Positions 56,610-64,000 of a stretch of 64,000 nucleotides of DNA are shown piece by piece. Location: positions 868,001 through 932,000 of the forward strand of contig NZ_JAEVYN010000001.1 in NCBI RefSeq assembly GCF_016807185.1, written 5' to 3'. Below the pieces are notes generated by a model that was given only the letters and a program-made list of their open reading frames with translations, had not been told where the DNA came from and did not search any database. How positions within the stretch are numbered: position 1 is the stretch's first letter; the number at the start of each line of letters is the position of its first letter. A program made the position numbers and the translations under genes. Origin of the DNA: Leptolyngbya sp. Cla-17 (GTDB lineage Bacteria > Cyanobacteriota > Cyanobacteriia > Leptolyngbyales > Leptolyngbyaceae).

Positions 56610-58532
56610 ATGATAGACAGCGCTAAATCGAATCTATGGCACTCAAGAATGCAAATAGTTCGGAACTGCATCAAAAAAGTTGACCTAGGGCTGCTTCTAC
56701 TGATAGTACTCCCACTCATCCTTTTGTCCATTACTCGCCTCTGGCTCTTTCCACGGCTTGGACCTGTAGACAGTTGGACTTACTTTGGCTATTTTATTCA
56801 TCCAGCACGACTTCTAAATACCGGATATCACTATTTCTTTTCACCGTTTATTAATCCAGACACGGCTAAACTCTTTAGCCCAAAAGAAGTAATGTATCCG
56901 GATAGCCGATTGCCGTGGACGATGGTAGGAGCATTGATTTATCACCTGTTTCCACCTCTAGTAGCAAACTATGTTCTGCATCTGTCCTTCTACTACGCTA
57001 CCATTCTCTCCGTCTACGGTGCCCTCAAATACACTGTTGGTAAACGCTCAGGCTTAATTGCAGCTGTCCTCCTAGGCACTTATGGCTACTTCATAGTCAG
57101 CCAAAATTGGGATTACGTTGAAGTTGCCGTGCTTGCCTATTTTTCTCTCACTGTGTTCTTCCTGACCCTGGCAATCCAGGTGAAGTGGTGGAGACTCGCC
57201 CTATTTGGTGCGGGCTATTGCTACGGTTCGATGATCTTCAGCAACACGGTTGCCGTCTTTCTCACTCCCGCCCTAACGACCTACTATTTCTTGAGCAACT
57301 ATCGATATCGCAAGCATCCACTTCTAGCAAGCATTGGCTATAGTGTCTTGGGCTTAGTAGGTGTAACTCTGTTCTTTGGTGCCATCAGCAAAGTGATCAC
57401 TGGCAATCTTTTCTTCTTTATGCCTGCTGTTCGCTTTATTTTTGCTTCTACTAAAGATGGATATGGCTATTCGCCGCCGGGTTGGGTGGTCTCCTTAAAC
57501 GAACATCAGTGGATGTGGCTGCCGTTCTTAATCAGTTGTACCAGTTTCATCTGCATTGTGTGGAGTTCTATTCAGTCTCAGCATAAGGGCACTTTAGTTC
57601 ACTCTTTACCAATTTTTTCGGTGACTTTCCTCCTTTGCGTTTTGCCCAGTATTTTTCTGGAACTAAAGGGGCAAGGGGTTCTGCGGATTGTCTATTATGC
57701 CAGTTATCTGATTCCTCCCATGTTTTTGGCTTTGGGAGAGCAAGTTTCGCTTGTGTTGGAGCGTCTGAATCAACAAATAGCAGGTAGTTTAATTGCAGGC
57801 ATTGTAATTCTCCAAATCTTCACGTTTCGTCAACTGCTCTATCGCATGGTGGGTCAAGGTTTTTCCTACTCTGCCGCTCTTGTGGATGTTCAAAACCTAA
57901 TGCACGGCACATATGCTTTAGTGATTGCTGTCATCGTTGTATTGTTGGGATTGCGACTGATTCTAAAGGGGAATACCACAAAATATAAGCGATGGGTAAG
58001 TGCAAAGTTAATCTTAGTTTTGACCTTATTGGGGTTCTATTATTGCTTCAACTTTCAGGCGTTATTTACGTTATTTAGCTCAGGTAATGGCGCTTGGAAT
58101 CGTTTGTTCTATAGCTCCATTCCTGAAGATTCAATGCTTGCCACGATTCAGGCTCAAAACATTCTTAAAGAGATTGACCCGAAAGGACAATTCCTTTTCT
58201 GGTTCAACGATGAACCCGAATTTCAGATGTATAGTATGGTTTTCTCTAGTTCCGCAGCAACATTTCGACTGATTGGCAGAGAGTTTCCTAGCATAAACTT
58301 TATTAAGGGGACTCCTAACTCAGAAGTGCGGACTCAGGACTTAAAATTTCAGTTTGATAAAAGTCCTAAGGTAGTTCTTTTATCTCAAAAGTCTAATGTA
58401 GTGCAGCAGGCAAATGCAGCCCTTTCATCCATTGGCTTTACCTCTAACTTGGTTTCGAGCTATGACATTGCCCAGGGCGACATCCGCTTTAAGATGACTA
58501 TTATTGAGGTCAGTAAGAAATCTCTTCCCTGA
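56610..58532 (+). CDS. Polytopic membrane protein, glycosyltransferase-like
   Basis: A 640-aa protein with about 11 transmembrane segments (LGLLLLIVLPLILLSIT, LSVYGALKYTVG, VAVLAYFSLTVFFLTLAI, LVGVTLFFGAISKV and others) and a soluble C-terminal part of about 130 residues. The overall pattern, with an acidic motif early in the first loop (GPVDSWTYFGYF, PDSRLPW), resembles GT-C fold glycosyltransferases such as family 39, which use polyprenyl-linked sugars at the outer face of the membrane. The match is by shape only. It begins the glycan locus at the right end of the window. Confidence 0.75.
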   Translation: MIDSAKSNLWHSRMQIVRNCIKKVDLGLLLLIVLPLILLSITRLWLFPRLGPVDSWTYFGYFIHPARLLNTGYHYFFSPFINPDTAKLFSPKEVMYPDSRLPWTMVGALIYHLFPPLVANYVLHLSFYYATILSVYGALKYTVGKRSGLIAAVLLGTYGYFIVSQNWDYVEVAVLAYFSLTVFFLTLAIQVKWWRLALFGAGYCYGSMIFSNTVAVFLTPALTTYYFLSNYRYRKHPLLASIGYSVLGLVGVTLFFGAISKVITGNLFFFMPAVRFIFASTKDGYGYSPPGWVVSLNEHQWMWLPFLISCTSFICIVWSSIQSQHKGTLVHSLPIFSVTFLLCVLPSIFLELKGQGVLRIVYYASYLIPPMFLALGEQVSLVLERLNQQIAGSLIAGIVILQIFTFRQLLYRMVGQGFSYSAALVDVQNLMHGTYALVIAVIVVLLGLRLILKGNTTKYKRWVSAKLILVLTLLGFYYCFNFQALFTLFSSGNGAWNRLFYSSIPEDSMLATIQAQNILKEIDPKGQFLFWFNDEPEFQMYSMVFSSSAATFRLIGREFPSINFIKGTPNSEVRTQDLKFQFDKSPKVVLLSQKSNVVQQANAALSSIGFTSNLVSSYDIAQGDIRFKMTIIEVSKKSLP

Positions 58533-58644
58533 ACAAATACAGATTTAAAAATAGCTGCCGTGCAAATTAAAATAGTTTTTATAAAAGCTTTGATATCCCA
58601 AAAAGCAAGTTAGATTCAATCGATGCACAGGTGGGGGAGAGCAG

Positions 58645-59517
58645 TTAAAACTTGCGGGCTACAACCAATCGAGAGCCACCGAGTGGCAGGTTCAGGCCAC
58701 GGTCAATCATGTCAACCTCTGCGCTTAGCAGCTTTGCGAATAAGTGATTCAGCCAAGGTGAAATTTTGAGCTCAGCCGTGGGATCTATATCTTTGACTAA
58801 CGTACGTTTTTGTGCAACACGAGAAGCAAGCATTATTGGGAGCAAACTAGATACAAACGAAGTGCTGCGTAAAATCTCAAAGCCTGCTGCTTTTACCTTC
58901 CTATGTAGTTCTTCGGCTGAATATCGGCGAACATGGCAAGCATATTCATCGATCGCACTCCACAGCCAAGGATGCTGCGGTACCGTAATCAACAGGATTC
59001 CATGTGGCTTCAAAGCGTTACGCATCTGAGTTAACACCTGCTCGTCGTCTTCAATATGTTCTAGTACATCAAAGGCCCCGATCGCGTCAAACTCATCAAC
59101 AAACGGAATATTGCGGCCGTCCATTTGCATAAAATTTACTGTTGGCTGTCTGCCAGCAGCAAAAGCCAATCCAGCAGCAAATATTTCGCTACCTTGAAGC
59201 TTCACCTGAGGGTAAGCCTCAGCAATGCCCGATAGAACATAGCCAGTGCCACATCCAATTTCAAGAAACGATTGAAATTCAGGGCAGTAGGTTTTGATCG
59301 CCCATACAATTAATCGATTCCGTATTTGAAACCAAAAATGTTTTGCTTCGAGCTGGGCAAGATCACCAAAGTAGCTCGCTTTAAAACCACCTCCACCGCA
59401 CGCTAAATCAAGGGCATAAGCAGGAAAGCCGTCTATGTTACTAGGTTCAACGCCGCAGGCTGAACAACATAAACTTTCAGAAGGGAAAGTTACACCGCAA
59501 GCGAGACATCTTTTCAT
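58645..59517 (-). CDS. Zinc-ribbon SAM-dependent methyltransferase
   Basis: A 290-aa protein. The first 25 residues form a zinc ribbon (CLACGVTF, CCSACGVE). The methyltransferase domain has motif I LEIGCGTGYVLSGIAE (about residue 85), the acidic loop LQGSEIFAAG, and AFDVLEHIEDDEQVL, ALKPHGILLITVPQHPWLW, common in polysaccharide and lipid modification enzymes. It is on the minus strand, converging with the membrane protein. It probably methylates a sugar or a carrier-linked intermediate; the target is unknown. Confidence 0.88.
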   Translation of the reverse strand: MKRCLACGVTFPSESLCCSACGVEPSNIDGFPAYALDLACGGGGFKASYFGDLAQLEAKHFWFQIRNRLIVWAIKTYCPEFQSFLEIGCGTGYVLSGIAEAYPQVKLQGSEIFAAGLAFAAGRQPTVNFMQMDGRNIPFVDEFDAIGAFDVLEHIEDDEQVLTQMRNALKPHGILLITVPQHPWLWSAIDEYACHVRRYSAEELHRKVKAAGFEILRSTSFVSSLLPIMLASRVAQKRTLVKDIDPTAELKISPWLNHLFAKLLSAEVDMIDRGLNLPLGGSRLVVARKF

Positions 59518-59608
59518 TAATGAGCTATGTGTAATGCCAACTAAATAAACCCATTCGTATCGTAAAAGCTGTACGGCTAATCCACGAACTTCCGTTTTCC
59601 TAAATGGG

Positions 59609-60517
59609 TCACTTATTTTCTAATACTGCAAGACCAAATCCTGTTTTCCCGTAGCCATTACCGTTGTAGAGCATAAAGCGCTGACTTTTGTGATCGAAAA
59701 CAAAAGGATATTCAATCATCTCAGAATCCCAACCAGTTTGGGAAACGTCAATGCCTGCATCGGCAAGTTGGAGTTTCCACCTTTTTTCTAAAGTACTGTG
59801 AGCGTAGCCAATTCTATACTCGCGTCCAGGCTTACCACCGCGGTAAGAAAACCACATATGGTAACCTGCTTGGTCTGATACAACTGTAGGGCGGGAAAAT
59901 GCCTGAGCAACGCCTAATTTATAAGGGATAGACAAACCAAGTCGATGCCATTGATGACCATCGGCAGAGGTTGCAAAGTTAATGACATGGAGCATTTCCC
60001 CGTTACCTGCATCCCATGCCAACGTAGAGCCGTACCACATGAGGTAGAGCTCATTTTCTCTAACTACCCAAGGGTAAGACAAACTAAATCGATCTGTATC
60101 ATCAGAACCCATCAATGGTTCAGCACTATCTAACTCTATAGAAAAGTCATCATTTAAGCGCAAACGTCCTATATCGCCACGCCAATGTTTACCAGGAGAA
60201 CACTGCCAGCCCATGAATAAGATATAGCGTTGACCCTCTACCTCGTACCAGTTGCCAATACTGACACCATGAGAGTAGAAACTATTTTCTGATCCATGCT
60301 CAAATACAGGTTTCTCACAAACAAAAACGACTTCACGTTTGTGAATATCAATATCAACAAATCCGATCGATGAACGGTTCTGAACATCGCGACCGCTAAA
60401 AAAAACGCGATAAATATCTCCTTCTAACAACAGGGCGAGAGGGTTGGCAGCATGACTTGCGAGTTTGGGATGAATAGGCAGGGGGGAATAAAGTTGACCA
60501 AGCTTTTGCCAGTGCAT
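59609..60517 (-). CDS. Beta-propeller glycosidase-like protein
   Basis: A 302-aa protein with the pattern of five-bladed beta-propeller proteins of the GH43/GH32/GH130 type: repeated short strands with acidic ends (NPLALLLEGDIYRVFFSG, SYPWVVRENELYLMWYGS, RPTVVSDQAGYHMWFSYRGG, YPFVFDHKSQRFMLYNGNG). It has no signal peptide. Within glycan loci such proteins may trim or read out sugars; the catalytic residues cannot be assigned with confidence. The ATG at 60517 is preferred over a TTG one codon upstream. It ends the run of three genes with the next two, 11 bp from the acetyltransferase gene. Confidence 0.8.
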   Translation of the reverse strand: MHWQKLGQLYSPLPIHPKLASHAANPLALLLEGDIYRVFFSGRDVQNRSSIGFVDIDIHKREVVFVCEKPVFEHGSENSFYSHGVSIGNWYEVEGQRYILFMGWQCSPGKHWRGDIGRLRLNDDFSIELDSAEPLMGSDDTDRFSLSYPWVVRENELYLMWYGSTLAWDAGNGEMLHVINFATSADGHQWHRLGLSIPYKLGVAQAFSRPTVVSDQAGYHMWFSYRGGKPGREYRIGYAHSTLEKRWKLQLADAGIDVSQTGWDSEMIEYPFVFDHKSQRFMLYNGNGYGKTGFGLAVLENK

Positions 60518-60528
60518 CAATGAACTCC

Positions 60529-61194
60529 CTAGATCTTTTTCAACCGAGTACTCGGCACCCGCGATCGCTCAGTTGCTTGACCAATATAAACCCCTTCTGG
60601 TTCAGCATCAGCTAAGAGCAACGCTCCGGCACCAATCACACATTTTTCACCGATTTTAATGTGGTCTCGCAGAGTAGCATTGACACCAATAAAACAGGAT
60701 TCATGAATTTCCACACCGCCTGATATGACAACGTGTGACGCAATGAAGCAGTGATCATGAATTATTGAATGATGTCCAATGTGATTTCCGCTCCACAATG
60801 TCACATTGCTACCGATTGTGACAAAAGGTTGAATCGTATTGTCTTCAAAAATAAAGCAGTTGTCACCAATATTGCCATTATTTAGTACTGTTGCAGAGGA
60901 GCTAACGTAGCTAGCAAGTCGGTAGCCCAAGGCTTTTGCGGCAAGATATTTCTCTTTACGAAGCTGATTGAGCTTAGAGTAGCTCAAGGCTACAAAAATC
61001 TCATGCGTCGCAGGAGCGTAAGCGTTGGCAACCTGTTCAAACGGTACAATAGTCAATCCGCAAAATTCAGTTGCAGTGATATGTGCTGCATCGACTGTGA
61101 AAGCTACCACTTCATAGTTTGAGTCTGTAGAGAAATAATAGTGAGCTAGTTGAGCAATGTCTCCCGAACCAAAAATAACGAGGGGCTGTTTCAT
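60529..61194 (-). CDS. NeuD/PglD-like sugar O- or N-acyltransferase
   Basis: A 221-aa left-handed beta-helix acyltransferase. The N-terminal part (LVIFGSGDIAQLAHYYF) is the Rossmann-like sugar-nucleotide binding domain of the NeuD/PglD type. The C-terminal part has hexapeptide repeats (IGSNVTLWSGNHIGHHSIIH, ISGGVEIHESCFIGVNATLR, IGEKCVIGAGALLLADAEP). Such enzymes acetylate nucleotide-activated amino sugars. Its stop is 11 bp from the beta-propeller gene, and its start overlaps the previous gene's stop by 4 bp (ATGA), so translation is coupled. Confidence 0.88.
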   Translation of the reverse strand: MKQPLVIFGSGDIAQLAHYYFSTDSNYEVVAFTVDAAHITATEFCGLTIVPFEQVANAYAPATHEIFVALSYSKLNQLRKEKYLAAKALGYRLASYVSSSATVLNNGNIGDNCFIFEDNTIQPFVTIGSNVTLWSGNHIGHHSIIHDHCFIASHVVISGGVEIHESCFIGVNATLRDHIKIGEKCVIGAGALLLADAEPEGVYIGQATERSRVPSTRLKKI

Positions 61195-61826
61195 GAATGC
61201 TTTTTTACCAAGATTGTAAATTCATAAAGACCATAGTCATGAAATAAGGCTACATTGCGCGAATATCGTCTTTTACAAAGATCGAATAAAACGCAAGGAT
61301 CGGCATAGTAGAGGTGATTTTGCATTTTGTCTGCGTCTGAATAAGAAGTCAGGCAGTTAAAAGCAAAGCCATGACGGCTGGTGCGATCTAGAACGTCGAG
61401 GGTAGCCTCCACATAATCGCGCCACTCATTGTTGCCGTATTCAAGACGGACGTTGAAAATGCCGCTAGCAATTCCGTAATCCGCAATTTTTTGTGGTTCA
61501 GCGGCAACAGTGAAATGAACATTGGAACTGTTGGTATAGCGAACTTGGGCAGCGCCTATCATTTTGTCAGATACGTCATAGCCATTGTAAGTGAAGCTTT
61601 GGTAAGACCTGCCCAAATACTCGCATAAAGCTCCATAGCCACACCCTAAATCGTTGAGCGAAAAGCCTTCAAGTGGACGGATCACTTTGCTTAGTTGCTG
61701 GAAGCGCAACGTTTGACTTTCTTCACCATTCCAATCGACACCTCGTGGAGTTTCCCCATGTTTGGCTAGCTTAGCTGAATAGTATTGAGATACGTTTGCT
61801 AATAGATCAGCAATCTTGTTTTCCAT
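61191..61826 (-). CDS. SAM-dependent methyltransferase of the glycan locus
   Basis: A 211-aa class I methyltransferase with LNDLGCGYGALCEYLG (motif I), GYDVSDKMIGAAQVRY and FNVRLEYGNNEWRDYVEATL. The start is taken at the ATG at 61826; the frame extends five codons to a GTG. Its stop overlaps the acetyltransferase start. The group may methylate a sugar or amine; the substrate is unknown. Confidence 0.82.
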   Translation of the reverse strand: MENKIADLLANVSQYYSAKLAKHGETPRGVDWNGEESQTLRFQQLSKVIRPLEGFSLNDLGCGYGALCEYLGRSYQSFTYNGYDVSDKMIGAAQVRYTNSSNVHFTVAAEPQKIADYGIASGIFNVRLEYGNNEWRDYVEATLDVLDRTSRHGFAFNCLTSYSDADKMQNHLYYADPCVLFDLCKRRYSRNVALFHDYGLYEFTILVKKHS

Positions 61827-61875
61827 AAACCTGTCACACAATTGGGTAATGGCGTTGCTTGGTTTTCAAAGGGTT

Positions 61876-62568
61876 TCATGACCGAACATACTTCATGTAA
61901 GCGGGTGCTTTCTGTCCACAGTTAAACAGCAGATCGAGAATGGTAATATTGTGGGTAAATTCACCCCAAAGTTGCGGATACTCTGGATAGTTGGAGTAGT
62001 CAAACCACGTGATCTGGACACCGCACTTTGCAAAGAGGCTTTCGTCAGTATAATTTTTGGCGGTGGGACCAGAAATGTATTCGGTACTGTTGGTCTGTAT
62101 GCAAAGATCGACCAAACGCTCAGTCTTTCCCTCAACCAGAGTATAGTCCCAAGAATTGCTAATTTTAGTAGTGACGCCAAGATAATCGCATACGGTTTCA
62201 ATAAACTTGCGATTGAGTACTGATAAGTGTGTGTGCTGGTGTTGGTAGAGCGGCTCAAATAAAGCTGCGACTTCTTCAAAATACGGTGTACGACAGTAAT
62301 TTTGGGCGATCGCCCTCCAGTGATTTTCTGTCCAGTTGGTATCGTTTATTTCTGTCTCCTGAATAGTTTGATAGTATTTTCCTTTCACTTTGACAGGGAC
62401 CGTGAGCCATTGTATACCGTGTGGTGTTTTGATTTGGTTCCGGTTACGCCAATCGCGCCGGGTATATTGCACATCGTCAAAGAGGATGAACTCATCTACA
62501 GCAGCAATTAGATCGAAATAACCCTTCCACGGAATATAGTTGGATTGAACAACGGCAAGTTTCTTCAT
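61876..62568 (-). CDS. WbqC family protein
   Basis: A 230-aa WbqC-like protein. The family is common in O-antigen and capsule loci and of unknown reaction. It opens with KKLAVVQSNYIPWKGYFDLI and carries DEFILFDDVQYTRRDWRNRN and WLTVPVK, with a conserved SGPTAKNY segment. It lies 49 bp upstream of the methyltransferase gene on the same strand and heads a four-gene run (WbqC, methyltransferase, acetyltransferase, beta-propeller), which I take as one operon. Confidence 0.93.
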   Translation of the reverse strand: MKKLAVVQSNYIPWKGYFDLIAAVDEFILFDDVQYTRRDWRNRNQIKTPHGIQWLTVPVKVKGKYYQTIQETEINDTNWTENHWRAIAQNYCRTPYFEEVAALFEPLYQHQHTHLSVLNRKFIETVCDYLGVTTKISNSWDYTLVEGKTERLVDLCIQTNSTEYISGPTAKNYTDESLFAKCGVQITWFDYSNYPEYPQLWGEFTHNITILDLLFNCGQKAPAYMKYVRS

Positions 62569-63026
62569 TAGACGATTTGATCTAATTGTGTGTACGTCTG
62601 ATATGCAGATTTTTTTAGGAACTTAGGGAGTTGAAGTAATCGCAAGATTGTAGGGGAATAAATTGATCAAGAAAGTATGTTAACCATGTTGTCGATCAAG
62701 AGAAACGCAAAGGATTATAACAAAACCTGGGTTAGCCGCTATAACCATAAAAGAATTACAGCATTTCCAAACTCAAGAATTAGGAAAAGTTGAGTGTTGA
62801 CTATCACTCTGGCTATGTAAAGTCAGACGACGGAATTTCCTAGGTTGGAATAAATAGATTTGTTAGGATTGGCATTTCTAAAGGCGGCTAAAATTTTGCC
62901 AGTACTCATACGCTCATAGGTTTGAATCTGCTCAGTAAGCGTTTATGCTATGTGGAGATAACGGCCGTGGAAAAGTGGAGTTTAGCTTAGCGATTATGTC
63001 GCTTAATGGGCAGAAAAAGGAGCACA
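62569..63026. other. Divergent promoter region of the glycan locus
   Basis: A 458-bp AT-rich region between the WbqC gene (minus) and the dioxygenase gene (plus). It has no HIP1 octamer, unlike most of the window. AAGGAG at about 63016 is the ribosome site of the next gene. No RNA or small gene is supported. Confidence 0.5.
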
Positions 63027-63851
63027 ATGCCGCGAGTGAGTATAAATAGCAATAAGCACTGGTTGAAACAAACGTTAGAAGCGCTGAAATGTGTAGGGTA
63101 TGCAATTGTTGAAGACGTTTTGGATGATTACTTTTTAGAAGCAACTCGAACCGCTCTGTATAAAGTGCAAGAGCAGATTGTTTCTGGAATTGGGGCAGAA
63201 TGCCTGAATCAGGCAGGAGAATTGGGCGTTTTACGCTTCATGACGAGGTATGATTCTTACTTCTTCAGGTTTTTAGAGGTTCCAGCAGTTCTCCAGATTA
63301 TTGATCAAACTGTTTCTAATACGGCTATTCTTCACTTGCAAAATGGGTTTATCTTGCCTTCTTTTCCTGGCGACCGCTCACCCAAAGTATTCCAAAATCA
63401 ATTTCATCAAGATTTTCGCAGAGTGCTAAATGGGTATGTTGCATCCATCAATATTTTCTTTGCCATTGATGAGTTTACCGACAATAATGGCGCAACGCTG
63501 GTTGTTCCAGGCAGCCATCAAAAGCTGGAATCACTCGACCCAGAGTATATGCAGGAAAATGCGATCGCCGCTGTTTGCCCCGCCGGTTCGATGTTAGTGT
63601 TTGATTCAACCCTGTGGCATGCTGCTGGTGTCAATACTTCTGGGCAAGATCGTTTAGCAATCAACCATCAGTTTACCCGATCCTATTTTAAGCAGCAGGT
63701 AGACTATGTGCGATCGCTCAGCAGCGAGGTGATAATGGCGCAAGCACCTAGAACTCAACAATTGCTCGGATACTATACCCGTTTGCCCTGTAATCCTGAT
63801 GAATACTACCGTCCAGAATCAGAGCGACTATACCGAAGTGGTCAGGGATAG
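63027..63851 (+). CDS. Phytanoyl-CoA dioxygenase (PhyH)-like enzyme
   Basis: A 274-aa Fe(II)/2-oxoglutarate-dependent oxygenase. The iron ligands are His127 and Asp129 (NQFHQDFRR) and the distal His198 (STLWHAAGVN); the 2-oxoglutarate-binding Arg is probably that of GQDRLAINHQF. The ATG at 63027 is preferred over 63006 because AAGGAG lies directly before it. PhyH-like proteins hydroxylate varied small molecules; at a glycan locus the target may be a sugar or lipid part of the product. It is 19 bp upstream of a glycosyltransferase gene. Confidence 0.88.
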   Translation: MPRVSINSNKHWLKQTLEALKCVGYAIVEDVLDDYFLEATRTALYKVQEQIVSGIGAECLNQAGELGVLRFMTRYDSYFFRFLEVPAVLQIIDQTVSNTAILHLQNGFILPSFPGDRSPKVFQNQFHQDFRRVLNGYVASINIFFAIDEFTDNNGATLVVPGSHQKLESLDPEYMQENAIAAVCPAGSMLVFDSTLWHAAGVNTSGQDRLAINHQFTRSYFKQQVDYVRSLSSEVIMAQAPRTQQLLGYYTRLPCNPDEYYRPESERLYRSGQG

Positions 63852-63870
63852 GTGAACAGAGGCAATTAGC

Positions 63871-64000
63871 ATGATTGAAATTAGTGTTGTTGTTCCGGTT
63901 TACTGCTGTGCCGACTGTTTGAATGCACTGTATAAACGGCTTAAAACAGTTTTAAAGTCTTTAGTACCAAGCTTCGAGATGATTTTTGTTGAAGACTGCG
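63871..64000 (+). CDS. GT2 glycosyltransferase, N-terminal fragment (cut by window edge)
   Basis: The frame runs from ATG 63871 to the edge. It reads IEISVVVPVYCCADCLNALY, then a helix and EMIFVEDC, which is the start of a family 2 glycosyltransferase: the strand ISVVVPVY and the acidic end of the second strand. It resembles dolichol-phosphate-mannose-synthase or ArnC-type enzymes, but only 43 residues are visible. It is probably co-transcribed with the dioxygenase gene. Confidence 0.75.
   Translation, partial: MIEISVVVPVYCCADCLNALYKRLKTVLKSLVPSFEMIFVEDC

Overview
The window is a chromosomal segment of a cyanobacterium. Two things show this directly: the HIP1 octamer GCGATCGC is everywhere, and genes confined to or typical of cyanobacteria and plastids are present (psaK, ycf54, ycf35, the sulfolipid pair sqdB/sqdX, an nblS/hik33-type kinase next to purD, and zwf next to opcA). 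A filamentous, Leptolyngbya-like organism is my guess, with low confidence. There are no rRNA genes and no CRISPR array. There is one tRNA (Arg, anticodon CCG).

Layout. 0.4-2.4 kb: two tandem paralogous lipoproteins and a downstream unknown protein, apparently one operon. 2.7-9.7 kb: a response-regulator/kinase hybrid, a ferredoxin-cyclase fusion, a DASH cryptochrome, a TPR protein, psaK, a membrane protein and pdxJ. 9.8-12.8 kb: ycf54, then a minus-strand group of DUF2997, ycf35 and a [4Fe-4S] ferredoxin. 13.2-22.8 kb: an oxidoreductase, a membrane Ser/Thr kinase, argD, an IS630-type element, a methyltransferase and sqdB-(small membrane ORF)-sqdX. 22.9-30.3 kb: a phosphate-scavenging locus. 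It holds a three-repeat Pho box, an RTX alkaline phosphatase, and a 1351-residue protein with two glycerophosphodiesterase domains set inside a phytase-like domain; both end in nearly identical C-terminal modules and 3' flanks. 30.4-34.1 kb: msrA, and a photolyase gene cut in two by an IS5-type element. 34.2-44.4 kb: housekeeping genes (mtnP, nblS, purD, aat, an acyltransferase).

44.4-47.4 kb: the best candidate for an undescribed system. A 153-residue protein and a NACHT NTPase with a repetitive membrane domain share a V[QR]LGQAGGDL motif near their N-termini. The pair is bracketed by perfect 24-bp direct repeats. I read it as an NLR-like two-component conflict cassette, possibly with amyloid-type motif pairing; this is inference.

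47.5-56.5 kb: zwf-opcA, an sbpA sulfate-binding gene broken by a 92-bp MITE, bioF, tRNA-Arg, a DUF3747/3D-domain secreted protein and a NUDIX hydrolase. 56.6-64.0 kb: a surface-glycan locus (membrane glycosyltransferase-like protein, methyltransferases, beta-propeller protein, NeuD-like acetyltransferase, WbqC protein, PhyH-type dioxygenase and the start of a GT2 glycosyltransferase). It continues past the window edge.

Four mobile or decayed elements are visible: the IS630-type element, the IS5-type element in the photolyase, the MITE in sbpA, and a possible IS200/IS605 right-end remnant near 14.35 kb. Two of them have inactivated host genes, and in both cases removing the element and one TA restores the reading frame exactly.
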